A DNA stretch of 64,000 nt from Hyphomicrobiales bacterium (GTDB lineage: Bacteria > Pseudomonadota > Alphaproteobacteria > Rhizobiales > Beijerinckiaceae), in NCBI GenBank assembly GCA_027484605.1, contig JAIXSR010000116.1, positions 1 to 64,000 of the forward strand, given 5' to 3'. A program made the position numbers and the translations under genes. Every line of letters begins with the position of its first letter. The first letter of the stretch is position 1. Positions 1-8,327 of the stretch are shown here, in pieces. The notes beneath the pieces were generated by a model. It was given only the letters and a program-made list of their open reading frames with translations, was not told where the DNA came from and ran no database searches.

Positions 1-1479
<1,479 letters not shown>

Positions 1480-1484
1480 GGGGG

Positions 1485-2615
1485 CTAGAGCCCGAACCGT
1501 GACAGGCCGAACATCGAGAGATCGAAAGCCGGTTCGCGCTCCGTCGCGAGATCGGCGAGCACTTCGCCGAACACGCTGCCGAACTTGTAGCCATGGCCCG
1601 AACAGGGCGAGGCGACGATGACCTGCGGGGCCCCGGGCAGGCGGTCGAGGATGAAATGCTCGTCCGGCGTCACCGTATAGTGGCAGGCGGTCAGGCGCAG
1701 GCACGCCCCGTTTGCTTCCGGGAAGGCGAAGGCCAGGCCCTTGCGGAGCAAGGCCTCGTCCTCGGGATGGACCTCCCGGTCCATGGTCTCGGCCGGCCCC
1801 TGCTGGTTGAGATGGCGGTGGCAGCCGATCTTGAAGCCCGGCGCGCCCCAGATCGGGAACTGGTAGAAATGCCCGGCTTCCGACCAGAGGATCGAGGTCG
1901 GGAAAGCGCCCGGCTGGAAGGCGGCGGGGTTTTCCGGCCGGAACCAGCCGAGGACCTGCCGCTCGGGCACGGCGAGTTGCGCCAGGGCGGGGATATGGGT
2001 GCCGATCCAGCCGCCGGTGGCGAGGATCAGGCTGTCGGCTTCGAAGGTGCCGCCGGCCGTCCGGACGCGGACGCCGCCGCCGGGCAAGGGGTCGAAGCCG
2101 AGCATCGGTTCACGGGCGCGGATCTCGGCGCCATCGGCCAAAGCCAGCATCTGGAGGCCGGCCAGGGCGCGGTCGGAGGCGACGAAGCCGCCATCGGGCT
2201 GGAAGATGCCGGCGTAGTTCTGCGGGATCCGGAAAGCCGGGAAGCGCCGCATGATCTCGGGCGCGTCGAGTTCCTCGAAGGGCAGGTTGTTGACGAGGCA
2301 GGATTCCCGCGATTGCCGCGTGAGGAAGTGGGAATCGGGGGCGAGGTCCAGCGTGCCGGTGACATGGAGGATGCGCTCGCCCAGCCTCTCGCCGAGTTCC
2401 TGCCAGAGCCGCGCTGCCCGCTGCACCATGGGCACATAGGCGGCGCCCTCGAAATAGGCGATGCGGATGATGCGGTTGACGCCATGGCTCGAGCCCATGG
2501 CATGGCCGAGATCAAAGCGCTCGATGCCGAGCACCTTGTGGCCCCGGGCCGCGAGCGTGGCGAGGGCGGCCGAGCCCATGATGCCGAGGCCGACAACGAT
2601 CACGTCATGGCGCAT
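1485..2615 (-). CDS. Sarcosine oxidase / N-methyl-L-tryptophan oxidase family flavoprotein
   Basis: A FAD-dependent amine oxidase (376 residues, the usual length for monomeric sarcosine oxidase and SolA) expected to demethylate secondary N-methyl amino acids, giving formaldehyde and hydrogen peroxide. The N-terminal dinucleotide-binding motif GLGIMG sits at residues 9-14. Near the C terminus Cys311 in the context TACHYTVTPDEHF matches the cysteine that binds FAD covalently in this family, followed by SPCSGHGYKFG. It is the last gene of a minus-strand run: its start overlaps the end of the MFS exporter by 11 bases. The substrate (sarcosine, N-methyltryptophan or another N-methyl compound) cannot be decided from sequence alone. 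Confidence 0.85.
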   Translation of the reverse strand: MRHDVIVVGLGIMGSAALATLAARGHKVLGIERFDLGHAMGSSHGVNRIIRIAYFEGAAYVPMVQRAARLWQELGERLGERILHVTGTLDLAPDSHFLTRQSRESCLVNNLPFEELDAPEIMRRFPAFRIPQNYAGIFQPDGGFVASDRALAGLQMLALADGAEIRAREPMLGFDPLPGGGVRVRTAGGTFEADSLILATGGWIGTHIPALAQLAVPERQVLGWFRPENPAAFQPGAFPTSILWSEAGHFYQFPIWGAPGFKIGCHRHLNQQGPAETMDREVHPEDEALLRKGLAFAFPEANGACLRLTACHYTVTPDEHFILDRLPGAPQVIVASPCSGHGYKFGSVFGEVLADLATEREPAFDLSMFGLSRFGL

Positions 2616-3816
2616 GCGGGCCGGCCTCCTTCTGGAGCGATTCCGGATGACGGCAGGCCCGGCCGGAGAGAAAGGCCATGATGGCGCAGACCAGCATCAT
2701 CAGCGACAGCGGCAGCGCCGAATTCTGGCCCAGCTTGGCCGCAACGAAGCTGACGACCGCGCCGACCCCGACCTGCCCGAAGCCCATCAGGCCCGAACCC
2801 GCCCCGGCCGCCTTGGGATCGACGCTCAGGCCGCCGGCAATCGCATTGGGGAGGACCAAGCCGTTGCCGAAGGAGATCATCATCGCCGGCAGGAAGAGCA
2901 CATAGGGGTTGAGGATGCCGAGCAAGGCCGGGACGAGGATTGCGATCGTACCGGCGAGGCCGGCCACATTGCCCCAGCCCATCAGCCGGTCGATGCCGAG
3001 TTTCTGCGACAGCCGGCCGGAAATGAGGTTGCCGGCCATGTAGCCGAGGGAAATCGTCATGAACCAGTAGCCATAGGCCGTCTTGGAATAGCCGAGCACA
3101 TCGATCATCAGGTAGGGCGCCGTGCCGATGAAGGCGAAGAACAGCGCCGAGCAGAAGGCGCTGGCGCCCCAGAAGGCCATGTACTGGCCGTTGAACAACA
3201 GCCGGAAGGTCCGCTCGGCCACCTGTCGGGAGGTCGCGGCGACGAGCGAGGCGGGGCGCGTCTCGGCCAGCTTGGCGGTGGCAAGGACGAGGCTGAGCGC
3301 GCCGAGGACGGCGCAAAAGGCCATGATGGCCCGCCAGCCATAGGCCACATCGATCTTGGCGCCGATCAGCGGTGCGACCATCGGGGCGATCACCATGGCC
3401 ATGGTGACATAGCCGATCATGCTGGCCGCGGCGCTGCGCTCATAGATGTCGCGGATGATCGTCCGGCCGAGAGTGAGGCCGGCGGTTGCGCCGAAGCTCT
3501 GGATGGTGCGGGCCACCACCAGGACCTCGACATTCGGCGCGAAGGCGGCGACGCAGCTCGCGGCGACATAGGTGCCGAGTGCCGCCAGCAGCACGGGGCG
3601 GCGGCCGAACCGGTCGGCGAAGGGGCCGAGCAGCAGCTGGCTGACCGCCATGCCGAACAGGTAGCTCGACAGGGTGAGCTGGGCCATGTCCTTCGAGGTA
3701 TCGAGGGCCTCGGCCAGCCCCGGGATCGAGGGTGACATGATGTTGAGCGTCAGCGGCCCCAGCATGGAGAGGACCACGAGCAGGATCAGGAACGAGCGGG
3801 AGCCGGCTTGCATCAT
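2605..3816 (-). CDS. Bcr/CflA-type major facilitator exporter
   Basis: A 403-residue inner-membrane protein with about 12 hydrophobic segments, resembling Bcr/CflA drug:proton antiporters. The first segment is followed by NIMSPSIPGLAEAL. The loop between helices 2 and 3 carries the MFS signature, read here as GPFADRFGRRPVLL at about residues 63-76. Its ATG overlaps the stop of the upstream aminopeptidase gene by 4 bases (ATGA), and its end overlaps the oxidase start, so the three genes are probably co-transcribed and translationally coupled. The exported compound is unknown. An amino-acid derivative would fit the peptidase and amine oxidase around it, but that is inference. Confidence 0.85.
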   Translation of the reverse strand: MMQAGSRSFLILLVVLSMLGPLTLNIMSPSIPGLAEALDTSKDMAQLTLSSYLFGMAVSQLLLGPFADRFGRRPVLLAALGTYVAASCVAAFAPNVEVLVVARTIQSFGATAGLTLGRTIIRDIYERSAAASMIGYVTMAMVIAPMVAPLIGAKIDVAYGWRAIMAFCAVLGALSLVLATAKLAETRPASLVAATSRQVAERTFRLLFNGQYMAFWGASAFCSALFFAFIGTAPYLMIDVLGYSKTAYGYWFMTISLGYMAGNLISGRLSQKLGIDRLMGWGNVAGLAGTIAILVPALLGILNPYVLFLPAMMISFGNGLVLPNAIAGGLSVDPKAAGAGSGLMGFGQVGVGAVVSFVAAKLGQNSALPLSLMMLVCAIMAFLSGRACRHPESLQKEAGPHAP

Positions 3817-5657
3817 AACGGGCGGCAGGCCTTCTCGAGCCAGGCCAGTGCGTCGCCGGAGAGGCCGGGTGACAGGGCATCCAGTACACGGCGATGATAG
3901 GCATTGAGCCAGTCCCGTTCCTCCCGGTCGAGCATGGAGCGGATCACCGGGCGGGTGTCGATCGGGCAGAGGGTGACGGTCTCGAAGCCGAGCATGCGGC
4001 GTTCGGCCCTGATCATGTGCCTTTCCTCGACAATGACAAGGTTCTCGATCCGGATGCCGAACTGGCCCTCGCGGTAATAGCCGGGCTCGTTCGAGAGGAT
4101 CATGCCGGGCAGGAGCGTCGTGTGGCCGAGCTTCGAGATGCGCTGCGGCCCTTCATGGACCGAAAGGAACGAGCCCACGCCATGGCCGGTGCCATGGTCG
4201 AAATCCTTGCCGGCCTGCCAGAGATATTGCCGCGCCAGCGTATCAAGCTGCGCGCCGCTCGTGGCCTGCGGGAACAGGGCGAGGGAGACGGCGATCATCC
4301 CCTTGAGCACGCGGGTATAGGCATCGCGCATGCCGCGGGTGGGCGTGCCCACCGCGAGTGTTCGGGTGATGTCGGTGGTGCCGTCGCGATATTGCCCGCC
4401 GGAATCGATCAGGAACAGGCCGGGCGTGATCGGCCGGTTGGTGGCCTCGGTGACGCGGTAATGCGGCAGGGCCGCGTTCGGCCCGGCGCCGGCAATCGAG
4501 CCGAAGGAGATATCGACGAGTTGCCCGGTTCCGGCGCGGAAGCCTTCCAGTGCGATGGCGGCATCGATCTCGGTGACGGGGCCACGCGCAAGCGCGCCTT
4601 CGAGCCAATGAAGGAAATGCACCATGGCGAGGCCGTCGCGCCGATGGGCCTGCCGCGAGCCCTCGATCTCGACCGGGTTCTTCGCGGCCTTCATCAGGGC
4701 CAGCGGATCCGGGCCCGTATCGGCCTTGCCGCCGGCCGAGAGGATCAGCGCGGAGAGGCCGACCGGGGCTGTATCCTCGTCGAGGCGGATCCGGGCGCCG
4801 GACGCGGCGAGCTGACGCAGCCGCGCGGCAAGCTCGCGCCTGCCGTCTCCGGGGGCTTCATGCGGCGCCACGATCTCCGCGAGACCGGAGAGGCGGCGGG
4901 CCAGGGCCGGTTCGAGCCGGGCGGGATCGACGAAGAGCGCCGGCTTTCCCTCTCGCGGGACCAGCGCGAAAGCCCGGAGGATCGGCAGATGCGGCACGTC
5001 GCCGGCGCGGAGGTTGAACAGCCAGTTCACCGAGGGGCATTCGGAGACGACAAGGGCGTCGCATTTCATCTCGGCCAGCCTTGCCTGCAGCCGGGCGAGC
5101 TTGTCGGCGGTTTCCTCGCCGGCAAAGGCGACGGGGTGGTCGATGACCGGCGTCGCCGGCGCGGGCGGGCGATCGTCCCAGATGCCGGCGAAGGGATCGG
5201 ATTCTTCGGCGGCAAGGGTGAATCCGCCCTCGGCTGCCGCATTCTCGAAGCGCTTCAGCCCGCGCGCGGTGAAGAGCGCCGGGTCATAGCCGATGCGCCA
5301 GCCTGCGCCGGCCTGCTGGCGGAGCCAGGTTTCCGGCCCGATCTCGGCCAGGGCGACGGGCTTGACGACCTTCCGGTCGAGTTCGGTGCGGGCCTGCGTG
5401 GTGTAGCGCCCGTCGACGAAGAGCGCCGCCTTGCGCTTCAGGATGATCGCGAAGCCGGCCGAGCCGGTAAAGCCGGTGAGCCAGCCGAGCCGGTTCTCGC
5501 TGGCCGGGATGTATTCGCCCTGGAAGATATCGGCCCGGGGCAGGAGCCAGCCGGCGAGTTTGCGGGCGGCAAGGACCTGGCGAAGGCGCTGGATGCGCTC
5601 TCCCGAAAGGTCGGCACGGGATTCGGTCGAAAATTTCTGGATGATGGGGCGATTCAC
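3813..5657 (-). CDS. pepP: Xaa-Pro aminopeptidase (aminopeptidase P, M24B family)
   Basis: Metallopeptidase that removes an N-terminal residue preceding proline. The long three-domain form is seen: two creatinase-like N-terminal domains, then the pita-bread catalytic domain. The five metal ligands can be followed: the aspartates in LIDSGGQYRDGTTDITRTL, the histidine in HGTGHGVGS, and the glutamates in SNEPGYY and IRIENLV. The longest open frame starts at 5750 with an atypical low-complexity N terminus. I prefer the GTG at 5657 because it is preceded by GAGG at 6 bases and gives NRPIIQKF followed by family-like sequence (614 residues). First gene of the minus-strand run with the MFS exporter and amine oxidase. 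Confidence 0.9.
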   Translation of the reverse strand: MNRPIIQKFSTESRADLSGERIQRLRQVLAARKLAGWLLPRADIFQGEYIPASENRLGWLTGFTGSAGFAIILKRKAALFVDGRYTTQARTELDRKVVKPVALAEIGPETWLRQQAGAGWRIGYDPALFTARGLKRFENAAAEGGFTLAAEESDPFAGIWDDRPPAPATPVIDHPVAFAGEETADKLARLQARLAEMKCDALVVSECPSVNWLFNLRAGDVPHLPILRAFALVPREGKPALFVDPARLEPALARRLSGLAEIVAPHEAPGDGRRELAARLRQLAASGARIRLDEDTAPVGLSALILSAGGKADTGPDPLALMKAAKNPVEIEGSRQAHRRDGLAMVHFLHWLEGALARGPVTEIDAAIALEGFRAGTGQLVDISFGSIAGAGPNAALPHYRVTEATNRPITPGLFLIDSGGQYRDGTTDITRTLAVGTPTRGMRDAYTRVLKGMIAVSLALFPQATSGAQLDTLARQYLWQAGKDFDHGTGHGVGSFLSVHEGPQRISKLGHTTLLPGMILSNEPGYYREGQFGIRIENLVIVEERHMIRAERRMLGFETVTLCPIDTRPVIRSMLDREERDWLNAYHRRVLDALSPGLSGDALAWLEKACRPL

Positions 5658-5801
5658 GGGGAGCCTCGAACTTGCAGCCGAGCTTAGCGGCCTGCCGGCT
5701 GCCCCACAAGGCAGCGACTGCCCTGCCCGGCCTGCCGGCAATTTGTGCAAACGCGATTCATCATGGCGATGACGGGGCAGATTGCGGCAAGATTATGCAA
5801 A

Positions 5802-5825
5802 ATGTGCACATGTATTAAAGCTTTA
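5802..5825. promoter_or_regulatory. Two perfect 10-bp palindromes in a divergent intergenic region
   Basis: In an AT-rich patch between the divergent pepP and the small gene at 5981 there are two perfect palindromes: ATGTGCACAT (5802-5811) and TAAAGCTTTA (5816-5825). They are candidate operator sites. No regulator can be named. The rest of the 323-base gap (5658-5980) holds the promoter below and nothing else I could support. Confidence 0.3.
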
Positions 5826-5872
5826 TGACTTACGTATGCGTTTTACACATATCTTGGTTGCGCGCGCATCTC

Positions 5873-5900
5873 TTGTTGCGGCGCAGCAAAGGTCTACATT
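5873..5900 (+). promoter_or_regulatory. Putative sigma-70-like promoter of the small gene at 5981
   Basis: TTGTTG (5873-5878), a 16-base spacer and TACATT (5895-5900) give a reasonable -35/-10 pair about 80 bases upstream of the small coding sequence. Predicted from pattern only. Confidence 0.4.
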
Positions 5901-5980
5901 CATGGTCAAGGCAGAGGGCAACAGCCCGATGCGGCGGTCACCACCCGGTGGGTGCAGGACCCCAACCACAGGAGACGACA

Positions 5981-6220
5981 ATGGCCAGCCTGACTTTTTC
6001 GAACGCGCTGCTTCCGCTCGGCGGTACTGATACGACGGAACAGGTCGAAGCCAAATCCCGCGGCTTTTTCGGACGACTGATGGACGCGATGGTGGCCAGC
6101 CGCCGCCGCGCCGCCCAGCGCGAGATTGCCCGGCTCGAGCTGATCTACGGCTTCAGGCTTCGCCCCGAAACCGAGACGGATGCCGAACTGGCGACGAAAG
6201 ATCTCCCCTTCGTCCGCTGA
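5981..6220 (+). CDS. Small conserved-looking basic protein, function unknown
   Basis: A 79-residue protein starting MASLTFSNALLPLGG. The open frame extends upstream to 5825, but the ATG at 5981 is preceded by GGAG at 6 bases (CAGGAGACGACA) and is the convincing start. The middle (FFGRLMDAMVASRRRAAQREIARL) is an amphipathic arginine-rich helix and the end is ELATKDLPFVR. The layout recalls the small DUF1127-like proteins of alphaproteobacteria (short, one basic helix), but the diagnostic DUF1127 ending is absent, so no family is assigned. A promoter-like element lies upstream and another tiny gene follows 29 bases downstream. No signal peptide or membrane segment. Confidence 0.6.
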   Translation: MASLTFSNALLPLGGTDTTEQVEAKSRGFFGRLMDAMVASRRRAAQREIARLELIYGFRLRPETETDAELATKDLPFVR

Positions 6221-6249
6221 GTACGCCCTCTTATACAAGGAACATTGCC

Positions 6250-6375
6250 ATGATCATGGCCTTTCTGACCAACGTCTACGCCAAGACTGTCCTGTTCTTC
6301 GAAGCCCTCCAGGAGGGCGCGGCCCTGCATCGCGAGATGCGCCGCCAGAACCCGAACGCCTTCGGCCACGAGTAA
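6250..6375 (+). CDS. 41-residue small protein, function unknown
   Basis: A tiny open frame, MIMAFLTNVYAKTVLFFEAL at the start, ending MRRQNPNAFGHE, preceded by AAGGAA 7 bases before the ATG. The N-terminal half is hydrophobic with aromatic residues and the C-terminal half is charged, so it could sit at the membrane surface. It lies 29 bases after the 79-residue gene and is followed about 90 bases later by a strong intrinsic terminator, so the two form a compact transcription unit. Support for translation is the ribosome-binding site, codon use like the neighbours and the terminator placement; homology could not be checked. Confidence 0.5.
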   Translation: MIMAFLTNVYAKTVLFFEALQEGAALHREMRRQNPNAFGHE

Positions 6376-6464
6376 CGGACTGGGGCGGCCTGCCGGCTCT
6401 GGCTGGCGGCCGCCCGGTTTTTCTTTCCCCCTTGCGCCATTCCTCCCGGCGCCGAGACCCCATC

Positions 6465-6488
6465 AGCCCCGCTCCGGCGGGGCTTTTT
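6465..6488 (+). terminator. Intrinsic terminator after the small-protein unit
   Basis: Perfect 8-bp stem AGCCCCGC / GCGGGGCT with a TCCG tetraloop, followed by a T run (6484-6488). It ends the plus-strand small-protein unit, 37 bases before the convergent prmA stop. Confidence 0.8.
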
Positions 6489-6525
6489 CATGCGGGAAGG
6501 CCGGTCAGGGCCGGCGCGGACTTTT

Positions 6526-7545
6526 TCAGGCGCGGCGCGGCTTGCCGCCGCCCCGCCGGAGCAGGAGGCTGGCCCAGCCTTCGAGATGCCGGCGGGCCAC
6601 GAGATGGAAGCCGAAGGCGCGGTATTTCGCGAGAATGGACGGCACATCCGGCAGCAGCAGGCCCGACAGGATCAGCTCCGCCCCCGGCGCGGTGGCGGCC
6701 GCGATTTCGGGTGCAAGGCCCCGCAGCGGGCGCGCGAGGATATTGGCAAAGACCAGCGTGTAGGCGCCCCGCGCCCGGAGATCCGGGTGCTGCAGGCCCC
6801 GCGCCACGACCGGCCGGACATGCGGTCCCACGCCGTTGAGGCGGGCATTGGCCCGCGCGATCCGCACCGAATCCGGGTCCATCTCGCCTGCCCAGACGAA
6901 ATCGCGGGTGATGCGGGCCGCTGCAAAGGCGAGAACGCCCGTGCCGGTGCCGATATCGACGATGGCTTCGCGCGGGGCGAGGCCGGGACGATGCGGCTTG
7001 CGGCGCTTCACCCAATCCTCGAAATGCAGCAGGCAGCCGCGCGTCGTGCCGTGATGGCCGGTGCCGAAGGCCAAAGCGGCTTCGATCTCGATATTGATCC
7101 GGTTCGGGGCGAGGCGGCCGCGATCATGCGCGCCATGGACAGTGAAGCGCCCGGCATCGACCGGCTTCAGCCCTTCCAGCGCCGTGGCGATCCAGTCCTG
7201 CGCGGCGATTCTTTCGAAGGCGAGGGTGGCGCCCGCTTCCGGGCCGGCAATCCCGGCCACCAGGGCGCGGATCTCGGCCTCGTCCGGCGCTTCGCCGAAA
7301 TGCAACTCCACCAGCCAGGGCAGGGCCTGATCGGGCAGGAGCGTGCCCATCGCGCCCTCGCGGAACGCCTCCTGCCGCTTCGGCCGCGGCACGGCGGCGG
7401 GCAGGGCATCGGCTTCCGGCATCTCGAAGGCCGAGGCAGCGAGTTCCTCCGGCTCGAAGAGTTCGGACAGGGCATCGGCGATCCGCGTGGCGCGGGCTTC
7501 GTCGGTGATCAGGCGGGCGAGGATGGTGTTGGTTGGCATTGTCAT
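6526..7545 (-). CDS. prmA: Ribosomal protein L11 methyltransferase
   Basis: S-adenosylmethionine-dependent methyltransferase that modifies ribosomal protein L11. It is a 339-residue protein with the class I fold: motif I VDIGTGTGVLAFAA, the acidic loop GEMDPDSVRIARANARLNGV and the post-II motif FANILARPL that is typical of PrmA. The N-terminal part (about 1-120) is the variable L11-recognition domain. The end is basic (LLLRRGGGKPRRA). It lies downstream of the hicAB pair on the same strand, with a 63-base gap, and converges on the small-protein unit. Start chosen at the ATG at 7545 (MTMPTNTILARL); a start at the next ATG two codons in is equally possible. Confidence 0.92.
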   Translation of the reverse strand: MTMPTNTILARLITDEARATRIADALSELFEPEELAASAFEMPEADALPAAVPRPKRQEAFREGAMGTLLPDQALPWLVELHFGEAPDEAEIRALVAGIAGPEAGATLAFERIAAQDWIATALEGLKPVDAGRFTVHGAHDRGRLAPNRINIEIEAALAFGTGHHGTTRGCLLHFEDWVKRRKPHRPGLAPREAIVDIGTGTGVLAFAAARITRDFVWAGEMDPDSVRIARANARLNGVGPHVRPVVARGLQHPDLRARGAYTLVFANILARPLRGLAPEIAAATAPGAELILSGLLLPDVPSILAKYRAFGFHLVARRHLEGWASLLLRRGGGKPRRA

Positions 7546-7608
7546 GCGCCTCCGGCGCGGTCCCTCGCATAAGCTCGGGCGGCCGTTCGGCCTTCGGGAG
7601 AAGGAGCC

Positions 7609-7905
7609 TTATTCAGCTGCGGGGCGGAAGGAAATGCCCTTAAAGGGAATAGCGGCAACGATGTTCGACTTCAGATCGTCCACCACGTCGGGGTCGACCT
7701 TCATCTCAGCAAGGCTGCGTGCGCGGGGAAGCTCGATACCGTCTTCGATCAGAAGCTGAAGATGGAGCGCAAGGGCTTCCTGCGCATTGAGCATGGCTTC
7801 CTCGAAGGTGTCCCCGCCAGAGAAGCAGCCGCGTACATCCGGGAACCAGATGCCATAGGCATGGTTCGCGTCACCTTCTTCAATAATCGCGAGGTAGTGC
7901 TGCAT
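7609..7905 (-). CDS. hicB: HicB-family antitoxin, short form without a clear DNA-binding tail
   Basis: Partner of the HicA mRNA interferase; it neutralises the toxin and in many family members represses the operon. The 98-residue protein shows the HicB core (YLAIIEEGDANHAYGIWFPDVRGCFSGGDTFEEAMLNAQEAL) through residue 60. Typical HicB proteins continue with a ribbon-helix-helix or HTH domain; here the chain stops soon after (AIPFKGISFRPAAE) and I find no such domain in any frame before prmA. It may therefore be a naturally short or C-terminally lost antitoxin. The gene starts 9 bases after the hicA stop. Confidence 0.85.
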   Translation of the reverse strand: MQHYLAIIEEGDANHAYGIWFPDVRGCFSGGDTFEEAMLNAQEALALHLQLLIEDGIELPRARSLAEMKVDPDVVDDLKSNIVAAIPFKGISFRPAAE

Positions 7906-7914
7906 CGCTTCACT

Positions 7915-8112
7915 TTACACCCAACCGGCCAGCTTGGCGATATGGCGCGCGGTGCCACGAGGCAAGTCCTTCTCGGGGTGCGGTACCGTGATGATCTCAC
8001 GCGTGCCGGTTTTCTTGAACTGGTGGTGCGAACCCGCGACGCGAACCAGCGTCCAGCCTTCACGCTGGAGACGCTTGAGGATGTCTCTCGAGTTCGTGGG
8101 GTAGGCCGGCAT
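7915..8112 (-). CDS. hicA: HicA-family mRNA interferase toxin
   Basis: A 65-residue dsRBD-like toxin expected to cleave mRNA. The sequence fits the family end to end: NSRDILKRLQREGW at the start, then GSHHQFKK with the catalytic histidine at about residue 29, then ITVPHPEKDLPRGTARHIAKLAG. It is the first gene of the hicA-hicB pair, the usual order for this system. The upstream 215-base gap to the helicase gene should hold the promoter. No truncation is visible, so the toxin looks intact. Confidence 0.9.
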   Translation of the reverse strand: MPAYPTNSRDILKRLQREGWTLVRVAGSHHQFKKTGTREIITVPHPEKDLPRGTARHIAKLAGWV

Positions 8113-8214
8113 CGTGACGCTCCCGAATCGTTGGCGCGTCTTCCCAAATAGACGAACAAGGCCGGCCGTACATCAAGATCGCCACTGTCCCCATATTCCA
8201 CAGGTTATCACTGC

Positions 8215-8248
8215 TGGATCTTTTTTGACCCTAAGAGAAAAAATCCAA
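8215..8248. promoter_or_regulatory. AT-rich imperfect inverted repeat upstream of hicAB
   Basis: TGGATC followed by a T run (8215-8226) faces an A run followed by TCCA (up to about 8248), making an imperfect hairpin unusual for this GC-rich DNA. It lies between the end of the helicase gene and the start of hicA, both on the minus strand. It could be a helicase terminator or a hicAB operator region; neither is proven. Confidence 0.3.
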
Positions 8249-8327
8249 CATTTTCAGAGTACTTGATGGTGTCAATGTCTTCTTTGGACGGCGGCTCGGA
8301 TCTTGCTGCCCCGTTGAGACGGTTTGC

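Noticed and set aside
5793-5830. Replication origin or DnaA box cluster in the AT-rich patch
   Set aside because: No consensus DnaA boxes (TTATCCACA-like) found; only short palindromes.
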